Shown here in pieces: positions 9,269 to 21,900 of a DNA stretch of 64,000 nucleotides (position 1 is its first letter; every line of letters starts with the position of its first letter). Below the pieces are notes generated by a model, which had not been told where the DNA came from, did no database searches, and worked only from the letters and a program-made list of their open reading frames with translations. A program made the position numbers and the translations under genes. The DNA lies in NCBI GenBank assembly GCA_026636295.1, contig CP089451.1, positions 62,001 to 126,000 of the forward strand, written 5' to 3'. Source of the DNA: Medakamo hakoo. Its lineage: Eukaryota > Chlorophyta > Trebouxiophyceae > Coccomyxaceae.

Positions 9269-10510
9269 TCACCACTCCACACTCCACCCACACGCCGCCG
9301 CGGCCAGGGCGGCCACGTCCCGCGGGTCACGGCCCGTGCAATAGCCTGGGCCGACCTCCACACGCCCTGGCGTGCCAAGCTTGGCGGCAGCAGCCCGCAC
9401 CGCCGCGTCCACGGCGGACGGCGGCGAGGCGGCCGGGTCGCGCAGGTTGGTCGCGACCTCCCACGCCCACCCGCCACCGCCACCCCCGCCCCCGCCGCCC
9501 CCGCCCTCGTGCGGCAGGGCCAGGGCTTCCACGCCCGGCAGGCCGCCCCCACGCGCAGACACGGCCCGGGCAATGGCCGCGGCCGTCGCCTTGTCCAGGG
9601 CGGGCGCCCCCCGGCCGGACCGGAGGGGGACGTTCCAGTTGACGACCCACGGCGTCGCGCCGACGCTGACCGCGCCCGTCCGGCCAAACGCCGGGCCTGC
9701 TGCCGCGGGGGCGGGGCCAAAGTCGGGCGGCGGCAGCGCGGCCGGGTCGGCGGGGGCGCCGCCCGCCCCGCCCGGCGCCAGGGGCGGGCTGAAGTAGCCG
9801 GTCGCCCGGCGCACGGACGCCAGGGTGGGGGGCGGGACGGAGCGGGCGGGCCGGGCGGCCGCGCCGTACAGGTACGCCGGCACGCCGCCCGCGCCCAGCC
9901 CTGCCGCCACGGCGGTCGCGACCGCCGCGGCTCGCCCACACTCGCTCCACCCGCCGTCCAGCGGGTGGAACGCGATGTGGTCGACGGCCCCGAGCGTCGG
10001 GTGGTCGCCGCCGCCAGCGCCGCGCACGGCCCGCAGGTCGACAGCCTCCACCGCGGCGGACGCCGCCGCCAGCACGGCGCGGGCCAGCGCAGAGCCGGGC
10101 GCGGTCTCAACGCAGCCCACCGTGCCAACAAACGTCAGGCCCGTCCGGTTGTACGCCGAGTCCGGGAAGGCGTGGACCAGGGCGGCGGCGGCGGCGGCGG
10201 CGGCGTGCGGCGTGTGGGGTGGGGGTGGGGGTGGGCGGCCGGTGCCACCGCCTGCGCTCCTCCAGGGAAGCGCGGCCGGCACGGCGGCGCCGGCCGCGGC
10301 TGCGGCGGCGACGATGTCGTCTAAGACAGCACCTCGCCTGCCTTCGGAGATGTAGACGTTGGCCGCGACCAGCGTCGAGGCGCGGACGGGCAGGAGACGG
10401 TTGGAGGTGGTGGCCTCGCTGCGCGCGTCGGCCGCGGACGCAGCCATCGCACGGGCGGTGCCCGCCTGGCGTGCCCTGGCCAGCGCAGTCATCGTGCGCT
10501 GGGCAATCAT
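9269..10510 (-). CDS. Formiminotransferase (FTCD N-terminal domain) protein
   Basis: An intronless 413-aa protein related to glutamate formiminotransferase, which moves a formimino group onto tetrahydrofolate. Seen in order: VAANVYISEGRR, LVHAFPDSAYNRTG, FVGTVGCVETAPGS, HPTLGAVDHIAFHPLDG, then a second half with GATPWVVNWNVPL and VEVGPGYCTG. The cyclodeaminase domain of animal FTCD is absent; the chain stops after the transferase domain, as in plant homologues. I chose ATG 10510 (MIAQRTMTALARARQAG), which gives an Arg/Ala-rich presequence suggestive of an organelle; an in-frame ATG at 10615 would lengthen it by 35 residues. Whether folate or histidine catabolism is the true role is inferred. 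Divergent from the malic-enzyme gene. Confidence 0.85.
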   Translation of the reverse strand: MIAQRTMTALARARQAGTARAMAASAADARSEATTSNRLLPVRASTLVAANVYISEGRRGAVLDDIVAAAAAAGAAVPAALPWRSAGGGTGRPPPPPPHTPHAAAAAAAALVHAFPDSAYNRTGLTFVGTVGCVETAPGSALARAVLAAASAAVEAVDLRAVRGAGGGDHPTLGAVDHIAFHPLDGGWSECGRAAAVATAVAAGLGAGGVPAYLYGAAARPARSVPPPTLASVRRATGYFSPPLAPGGAGGAPADPAALPPPDFGPAPAAAGPAFGRTGAVSVGATPWVVNWNVPLRSGRGAPALDKATAAAIARAVSARGGGLPGVEALALPHEGGGGGGGGGGGGWAWEVATNLRDPAASPPSAVDAAVRAAAAKLGTPGRVEVGPGYCTGRDPRDVAALAAAACGWSVEW

Positions 10511-10693
10511 GTGCTCCCGTGGGCGTGGGTGGGAGGCCCAGGGGAGGGCTGTGATCACGCTCGCACGCGGTGATCCAATGTCCCTTCTTCGTGTGCGTGT
10601 TTTGCGCTCTGACAACGACGCGCGGCTTGTGTTTTCGTCTCATCACTAGTAACACTCTGTGACACATTTGTTGCCGGCCGACACCGAACCACA

Positions 10694-12861
10694 ATGCGGT
10701 CCGCCGCCAGCCGGGCGTCGGCCGCGGCGGCAAGCATGCTGCGACGCCAGGCGCACCAGCAGCAGCAGCAGCACGCCAGCCGCTTTGACACGGCCCGCGC
10801 CTTTGCGACGACGGCCAGCAGTGGCGGCGGCGGCGCCGCCGCCTCCTCGACCGCCGGCTCGGGCGATGAGGACGGTGGACCGGACAGGCCCTGCACGCCC
10901 TGGGTGCGCACCGTCGTCTCAGGCGTCGACCTGATGCGCAACCCCAAGTGCGTACAGGGTGGAGGGAGGGGGGTGAGGGCGCCTCCCCCGTTACGGAATT
11001 CCGTGACGAGGGAGGCCATGCGACGGCCCACGCCGCCAGCTCGACCATCCCAATCCATCCCCATCCAGCCTCGGGGCCTCCCCGCTCCGCCGCGCGTCCC
11101 TCTCCCTTGCCCTGCTCCCAACCCTCCCCATCCCCTCACTCTCCATCCCGCCCGCTCCCATCCCACCCCCGCATCCCGCGCTCGCTCGCTCACCTCACAC
11201 ACAGGTACAACAAGGGCCTCGCTTTTTCTGAGGAGGAGCGGGACCGCCTGTACCTGCGCGGCCTGTTGCCGCCCGCCGTCCTGCCCCAGCGCACCCAGGC
11301 CGCGCGCGCCATGGTCAACGTGCGGTCCAAGGCCGCGGACTTGGACCGGTTCACCTACCTGACCGCCCTGCAGGAACGCAACGAGCGCCTGTTCCACCGC
11401 GTCCTGTCCGAGCACGCGGAAGAGCTGCTGCCCATCTGGGGCGAGCCGACGCTGTCCGCGGCGTGCGGCGCGCACGGCCTGATGTTCAGGGCGCTGCCCC
11501 GCGCCCTGTTCGTGGGCCTGGCCGACCGCGGCCGCGTCTTCCAGATCCTGAAAAACTGGCCGGAGCGGCGGGTCAAGGTGCTGTGCATCACCGACGGCGC
11601 GCGCGTCGGCGCGCTCGGCGACCTGGGCGTCCAGGCCGTCGGCGTCCCCGTCTCCCGCCTGGCGCTCTACACCGCCCTGGGCGGCGTCGACCCGGCGGTG
11701 TGCCTGCCCATCGCCCTGGACGCCGGCACGGACAACGCGGACTTGTTGAGCTCGCCCTTCTACGTGGGCGCGCGCCGCCCGCGCGCGGGCGGCGAGGAAG
11801 TCTCGGCCCTCCTGGACGAGCTCATCGGGGCCGCCCGCGCCCGGTTCGGCCCCTCCCTGTTCATCCACTTTGAAAACATGCGGTACCGCCACTTGAACGC
11901 CGCCATCGCCGCCTGCCGGTCCGCCGGCCTGCCCGTCTGGTCGGACGACGTCCAGGGCACGGCCGCCGCGGTCGTGGCCGGCGTGCTGGCCGCCGCGCCG
12001 CTGACGGGCAAGGGCCTGGCCGACCACACCTGGATGTTCGTCGGGGATGGGCCCGCAGGCACGCACATCGCCGAACTGGTGGCGGCCGCCATCGCCTGGT
12101 CGGGCGGCGGCGGCGGCGCGACGGGGCTGGTCGAAGCCCGGGCGCGCCTGTGGCTGGCGGACTCGGGCGGCCTGGTCACCCGCGCCCGCCCGGACGCGGA
12201 GAAGCTGCCCGACCACGCGCTGCCGTACGCCCACGACGGCGTGCCGCACGCGCCCGACCTGGCGTCGGCGGTCGCCGCGGTCAAGCCGTCGGTGATTGTG
12301 GGGACGGCGGGCGGCGGCGCGGGCGGCGGCCCCCCGCCGGCCGCCCTGCGCTTCACCCGCCCGGTGCTGGAAGCCATGGCGGCGGCGCACGCCGCGCCGG
12401 TCGTCCTGCCGCTGTCCGCCCCCGTGGGTGAGGTGTCTGCTGAAGACGCGTACGCGTGGACGGGCGGCCGCGCCGTGTTCGCCGACCGCGCCCGCCGCCC
12501 CGGCAGCGGGCCGCTCGCGCTCGCCGACGGGTCCACGCGCGCGCCCGGCTCCGTCCAGACCGCCTACCTCTTCCCGGGCGTCGGCCTGGCGACGGTCGCG
12601 TCCCGGTCCACGCGGCTGCGGGACGATGCCGTGCTGGCCGCGGCGGAGGCGCTGGCCGGCGCGGTGACGCCCGCCGACCTGGAGGCGGGCCGGATTTACC
12701 CGCCGCTGCCGGCGCTGCGCTCCGTCGCGCTCGACGTCGCGACCGCGGCCGCGCGCCGCCAGTACGAGACGGGGTGCGCGACGGAGCTGCCCAAGCCGGC
12801 GGATCTGAGGGCGGCCCTGGCGGCGCGCATGTACGACCCGGCGTACAAGCGGTACCGGTGA
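10694..12861 (+). CDS. Malic-enzyme homologue with degenerate active site
   Basis: Two exons (10694-10947, 11205-12861; GTGCGT donor) give 636 aa with the full two-domain malic-enzyme architecture. The N-terminus (MRSAASRASAAAASMLRRQ) looks mitochondrial. Family landmarks: YNKGLAF, VKVLCITDGARVGALGDLG, LALYTALGG, CLPIALDAGTDN, DDVQGTAAAVVAG, a GDGPAGTH dinucleotide loop and YLFPGVGLATV. Several catalytic positions are changed compared with human ME2 as I recall it: the VYTPT tyrosine is replaced (IWGEPT, Gly164), the PVGK lysine is Arg236, the metal-ligand pair ED is E308-N309, the LSNP asparagine is Ala490, and the NN pair is Q536-T537. E308 and D332-D333 remain. It may be a non-catalytic paralogue or have changed substrate. 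A malic enzyme by fold, not safely by reaction. Confidence 0.85.
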
Positions 12862-13293
12862 GAGGGGGAGGGCACGAGTTTTTTTTTTCGTGGATGGGGG
12901 GGGGAAGGTGTTGGCCTCGTGTTGCTTTTTCCTCGACTCGAGAAAAAGGGCTTTTTGTTTCGGATTTGCACACTAGGAATTTTTGAAAAGCCTGGGGCAG
13001 GGGGGAGGTGGGGCAGGGGAGTCGCGGGGCCAAAGCGAGTGGCGCGTCAAGGGGCGGCGTGGGGTGGGAGAGCGGGTGGCCGCACGCACTCTCCCCTCCC
13101 CCACACCGCGCGCGCGCCGCCGCCGCGGCCCCCCAAAAAAACCCGTCCCTTCGTTTCGCTCTCCATTCTCTCCGTCCATCTCTCTCTCTCTCTCCGCACA
13201 CGCAGGGGGGGTAAAAAAAGGAAAAGCACTCCACTCTCTCTCTCTCTTTCTCTCTCACTCACTCAGCCACCCACCCACCCACGCCCACCCAGC
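12862..13293. other. Convergent 3' intergenic region
   Basis: Lies between the malic-enzyme and CDC48 3' ends. It has a T-run (about 12880-12889), a G-run, and CT-rich tracts (13180-13200, 13230-13260). No gene is supported; frames here are low complexity. Confidence 0.5.
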
Positions 13294-16724
<3,431 letters not shown>

Positions 16725-16930
16725 TGTTGTGGTGTGGGTGGGGGGGAAAGGGGGTGTGGGTGGTTTTTTTTTTGGGGTGCGAGCTGCGTTCCGACGCGCC
16801 TCGCGAGCGAACAGAAGAATGGAGGCGCAGAGTCCCGAAACGCCCTGTGCCTGGGGGAGCAGTGAAAAACAAAAAGCTTTCGCCGACACTTGCCGGGCAC
16901 CCTCTCTACTCTGTTCCTTTCCCGCTGGTC
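16725..16930. promoter_or_regulatory. Divergent promoter region, CDC48 / Rieske oxygenase
   Basis: A 206-bp interval between two divergent start codons. It contains a ten-T run (about 16765-16774) in a G-rich context. Confidence 0.35.
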
Positions 16931-18727
16931 ATGCTCAGCGTTTCCACGATGCTCCCGGCGGGCGCAAGTGCGGGGTTAAAGGGCAAGGGGTGGGGTGGGG
17001 TGAGGCGTCGTCCGAAACCATGCGTCGCCGCCCACCTCTCGCGCGCGCGCGCCCCGCTTCCCATCACTCCCGGTCGCCTGCCTTCCGGTCGCCTGCCGCG
17101 CCCGCCGTCGGCCGAAGGGGGTGAGGCCGCCCCCACCGCCGCCTCCCCTGCGTCCGCGTCCGCTGCCGCCACCTCCCCCTACGACTGGCGGGCCCAGTGG
17201 TATCCCGTCTCTTACGTGGCCGACCTGACGCCGGACGTCCCCACGCGCGTCTGGCTGTTTGACGAGCCATATGCGGTTTCCAGAAGGACCGGCGGCCGCC
17301 CGCCCATCGCCTTCAAGGACGTGTGCCCGCACCGGTCGGCGGCCCTGAGCGAGGGCCGCGTCACGGCCGGCGGCCTGCTCCAGTGCGCGTACCACGGCTG
17401 GGCGTTTGACGGGACCAGCGGCGCGTGCGCGTCCATCCCTCACGCGCCGCCGGGCGGCGCCGGGCCCGCGTCCAGCCCCGCCTGCGCCGCGACGCCGTAC
17501 CCGTGCGTGGAGGCGCAGGGCATGGTCTGGGTGGCGCCCGTGCAGCCGGGCACGCCGCCGCCCCCGCTGTCCGCCCTGGTCGGCATCCGCGAGCTGGGCG
17601 AGCCGGGCGCGCCCCACCCGCCGCCCGGGTGGGCGACCGCCGACTTTGTGCGGTCCTTCCCCATCGACGCGTCCCTCCTGCTCGAAAATGTGAGCGACCC
17701 GGACCACGGCCTGTTTGCGCACCAAACCCTGAATTTCGACGGCTTCTCCGCGGGCGGCGCGAGCGGCAAGCGCATGACGGTCGTCGAGGCGCCGGGGCGG
17801 GGCGGCGCGCCGCGCATCGTGGGCACCGTCCCGGCCAGCCCCGTGCTCGGCCCGGCGGCCAAGGGAGGGGCCGGCGGCAGGGGCAAAGACGGCCGCCCGG
17901 CCCCCACCCCGACCGCGACGCTGGAGGTGGAACCGCCCATCTTTTGCCGGTGGTCGCGGTCGGCGCAGCCCGGCGGCACGCCCGCCTTCATCGCCTGCTT
18001 TTACGCCGTGCCCGAGGGCGTCGGCCGGTGCAAGCTGTTCATCCGGTACGCGCGCAGCATCGCGCCCTGGCTGCCGGTCCCGCGCTGGGTGGTCGCCCTG
18101 GGGCTGAACGCGTTCCTGGACCAGGACTCGCAGCTGGTCGCGACGCAGCAGGCGGCGGTGCTGGGCGGGGAGGCCGCCGCGGCCGCCGCGGCCGCGGCGG
18201 CAGGCGCGGGCGGCGCTGCGCCACCGCCCAAGCCCTTCCGCCGCGCCTCGCTCTTCGCGTACCGGTCGCCGACGGAAGCCTTCCTGGCGCGGCTGGGCCA
18301 GTGGCTGGACGCGTCCCTGCCGTCCCAACCCAACCGGGCGGCGGGCCTGGTCGCCGGGGCGTGGGCGGCGTCCCCGCCGGCGCGCGAGGCCGTGCTGGAC
18401 CGGTGGGCGGGGCACACGGCCCTCGTCCCCGGCTCGCGCGCCGTCCACGCCCGGGCGGCCGCGGCGGCGGCGGTGCTGACCGCTGTGGCGGTCGTCGCCA
18501 CGGCCGTGGTGGCGGCGGCCCTCGCGCCGGGAGGCGCCCTGGCCGGCGCGCCCGCCGCCCGCGTCGCGGCCTGGGCGCTCGTGCCAGGGCTGGCCGCCGC
18601 CCTTGCGCGGGGGTGCGCCTGGCTGGCGTCGCGCTTCGTCTACTGTTACTCCCGGTCCGACCAGGCCAAGGATTTGGAGCGCATCGCGCGCCTGGTGCCG
18701 AGTGTGGAAGGGATTGTCGGGACATGA
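16931..18727 (+). CDS. PAO/TIC55/PTC52-type Rieske oxygenase
   Basis: An intronless 598-aa plastid-type Rieske non-heme iron oxygenase. A basic, Ser/Ala-rich N-terminus (MLSVSTMLPAGASAGLKG) suggests a transit peptide. The Rieske [2Fe-2S] site is CPHRSAALSEG with CAYHGWAF. The mononuclear iron site matches ENVSDPDHGLFAHQ. Two C-terminal hydrophobic helices (VLTAVAVVATAVVAAAL and VAAWALVPGLAAALA) match the membrane anchor of this family. Family members include pheophorbide a oxygenase, TIC55 and PTC52, and sequence reading alone does not decide between them. The C-terminal CxxC reported for plant members is not visible (RGCAWLAS and FVYCYS occur instead). A poly-Ala insert sits about residue 417. 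The stop is followed at once by a T-tract. Confidence 0.85.
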   Translation: MLSVSTMLPAGASAGLKGKGWGGVRRRPKPCVAAHLSRARAPLPITPGRLPSGRLPRPPSAEGGEAAPTAASPASASAAATSPYDWRAQWYPVSYVADLTPDVPTRVWLFDEPYAVSRRTGGRPPIAFKDVCPHRSAALSEGRVTAGGLLQCAYHGWAFDGTSGACASIPHAPPGGAGPASSPACAATPYPCVEAQGMVWVAPVQPGTPPPPLSALVGIRELGEPGAPHPPPGWATADFVRSFPIDASLLLENVSDPDHGLFAHQTLNFDGFSAGGASGKRMTVVEAPGRGGAPRIVGTVPASPVLGPAAKGGAGGRGKDGRPAPTPTATLEVEPPIFCRWSRSAQPGGTPAFIACFYAVPEGVGRCKLFIRYARSIAPWLPVPRWVVALGLNAFLDQDSQLVATQQAAVLGGEAAAAAAAAAAGAGGAAPPPKPFRRASLFAYRSPTEAFLARLGQWLDASLPSQPNRAAGLVAGAWAASPPAREAVLDRWAGHTALVPGSRAVHARAAAAAAVLTAVAVVATAVVAAALAPGGALAGAPAARVAAWALVPGLAAALARGCAWLASRFVYCYSRSDQAKDLERIARLVPSVEGIVGT

Positions 18728-18950
18728 GTTTTTTTTTTAGTAGGACGACGTGGAGAGAGAGCAAGTTGAGAGAGAGAGAGCCGGTGTTGTCACAACGAGG
18801 TTGCCGGCCTGTCTGTCTTCTGCCTGCCCTTGCAACGGCTCCCGCGCACGCACGCATTCTTCTTCCGCCTTCCACACCCACGCGCACGCGCGTGAACCTG
18901 CCCGCCCCTGTAGACGAACGCCTGCGCACGCACACGCCTGCGCGCGTGGC

Positions 18951-21900
18951 ATGGCGGACGCACCACCTGCCACACTGACGGCGGCGCACGCACAAATTTC
19001 CAAGATGGGCGAAGCGGTGAGTTGGAAACGCACTCTTCTCCTCGTCCGCCACCGCCCTCTCGGTCGAGCACGGTCCGGAGACGGGCGCTGTGGGCGTGTG
19101 CAGGCAGTCTCGGGGCGCTGTCGTCCAGATTTCGACGCCACACCAAACATGCAAACGGTCGCATTCAAACGCACTCACTCCGTCTTTTTTCTTCCTCTTC
19201 CCCCACCAGTCCCTCGCCCGCGTCCGGGACGCGGCCCGCGCCTTTGCCGACTCGGACGAGGACGCCCGCCTGAGCGGCGGTGAGGGCGGCGCGGCCGACG
19301 TGCACAAGGTAAGGCGGAGGGGAGAGAGAGGGGAGAGCGGCGGCGGCGCGGTCGGCGTCTCTCCAGCCCGACCACTCACACTCACACATCACACTCCGTC
19401 TCACCCCCAAACAACACACAGTCCATGCACGCGGCCGTCTTTGCCGCGGCCGGACGCCAGGGCGCCGCACACCCGGCAACCACGGATGACTGCGGGTGGA
19501 CGGACGACGCGGGCGCCGGCTGGACGACGGCGCCGGCGCTCCCCTCCCGGTCGCACCACCACCACCACCGCCGGCGTGGCGCGCCCTCGCCTCCCCACCA
19601 CCGCCGCCCTGCTGTCGCGGCGGCCATGCGCGTGAACGACGACGTCGAAGACGGCGCCGTCGACGACGACGTCGCCGCCGCCTTGGCCGCGGACGCGGAC
19701 GCGTGGCGAGCCCGCCGCGACCGGGCGGCGGCCGACGCGGCGGCCGCGGAAGCCGACGCGGCCCGCGCGGCCGCGGCGGCGGGCGCGGCCCGCGCGGACC
19801 TGGCTGAGCTCGGCGCGGCTCTGCGTGAAGCCCGCGACGGCCTGGCCGAAGTCGTGGCGGCCAAAGCGGCGGCCGAAGCCGCCTTCACCGAAGTGCGCGC
19901 GGCCGCCGACGCGCGGACGGCGGCCGCCCAAGCCGCCGCAGACGGCGCGGCCGCCGCTGCCGCGGCTGTCGCCGACAAGGAACGCGCCTTGGACGCCCGC
20001 GAAGAGGGCCTGCGCGCCGCCCGTGAAGAGATTGCCCGCCGGGAAGCGGCAGCGACGGAAGCGGCCGCGGCGGCGCGCGACGCGGCCGACGCGGCGGCGG
20101 CGCGCGAGCGGTCCGCCATTGCCGCCGAAGCGGCCGCCGCCAAACGCGACGCGGCGGCGGCCGCTGCGGCCGCCGACGCGGCCGCCGCCCAGGCCCGGGC
20201 GGACGCGGCGGCCGAGGCGGCGGCAGCGGAAGCGGCGCGCCTGGCCAACCTGCGCGCCGCGCTCGACGCGCGCGCGGACGGCCTGGCCGCGTCCGAAGCC
20301 GCCTCCCGCCGGGAAGCCGCGGACCGGCTGGGCGCGTCGGCCCGGGAAGCCGCGGTCGCCGACGCGGCCCGGTCGGACGCGCTGGCCGACGCGGCCCGGG
20401 CGGCGGCGGAAGCAGAGGCCGCGCGCGAAGCGGCCGCGGCGGCGCGCGCGGCCGCGGCCGACGCGGAAGCCCGCGTCGAAGCCGCCCACCGGGAAGCCGC
20501 CGCCGCCGCCCGGGCCCGGGACGCGGCTCGCGCCGAAGAAGCGTCCGCCTCTGCCGCCGCCGCCAACCACCGGTCGGCCGCCGAAGCCGCGCTGGCCGAA
20601 GCCGACGCGGCTGCGCACGCCGCGGCTGACGCGCGACGCCAGGCCGACGACGCGCTGGCCGCCGCTTCCCGCGCCCGGGACCGGGCCGCCTCGGACGAGG
20701 CGTCGCACCGCGACCGGGCGGCGGCGTGGGAGGCATCGCTGGCGACGGAGGACGCGGCCCTGGCGGGGCGGCGGGCCGAGGTCGAAGCGGCCGAAGCGCG
20801 CGCGGCCGCGGAAGCGGACCGGCTGCGGGCCGCTGCCGCTGAAGCCGCTGGGACGGCGGCTGAGCTGGCGTCCCGCCGGGATGCCCTGGACGTCGAAGCG
20901 TCGACCCTGGCCGGCGCCCGGGCCGAGCTGGACGCGGGGCGGGCCGCGCTCGCAGAGCGCGAGCGCGCGCTCGCGGCGCATGAAGCCGCCCTCGCCGACT
21001 GGAAGGCCCGGTTCAAAGCGGACGCGGCCCGCGCCCTGGCAGCCAAGGAAGCCGAGCTGGCGGCCGAAGCGACTCGCTTGGACGAAGGCCGGGCCGAGCT
21101 GCGCACGGCGAGGGCGGACCTGGCGGCGGCGGTCGCGGCGGCCGAAGCCGCGGCCGCGTCGCGCGAGGCCGACTTGGCGGCGCGGGAAGCGAGCGCGGCG
21201 GAGGCGACGGCCGCGGCTGACGCCCGCGTTGCGGCGGCCGACGCTCGTGCCGCCGGCATCGTCGCGGCGGCTGATGCCCGGGCGGCGGCGGCGGCCGAGG
21301 CCGCGGCGGCGGCCGACGTGCGCGCGGCTGAGCTGGAAGCCGCGGCTGCGGACCTGGCGGCCGAGCGGGCGGCCCTGGACAGCCGGCGGGCCGAGCTGAC
21401 GGCCGCTGAAACTGCTGTGGCCGACCGGGAGCGCCGCTGGGAGGCCGCGACGGCGTCCCTCGACGCCCGGTCGGCGGCCCTGGCGGAAGCCGAAGCCGCT
21501 GCGTCGGCCGAGGCGGAGGCCGCGGCCGACCTGCGTGCGACGGCGGAACGGGTCGCGGCCGACGCGGAAGCCCGCTCCTCCGCTGCCGCTGCCGCTGCCG
21601 CTGCCGCTGCCGACCGCGAACGGGCGGCCGACGCCCGCGCTGCCGCCGCCTCGGCCGCCGAGGCTGAAGCCCGTGCGGCAGCGGACGCAGCCGCTGCGAA
21701 AATCGCAGAAGCACACGCCGCGGCCGAGCGCGCTGAAGCCGCGCGCGCGGCCGCCGCCGCCACGGAAGCCGCCTTGGCCGACGCCCGCCGGTCTTTGCTG
21801 GCGGCCGCGGATGATGCGCTGGCCATCAGTGCTGCTGACAGCGCGGGACAGGCGCTGGCCGGGGGCGAGGGCGACGGCCCGGCCGCGGGCGCGCTGGCCG

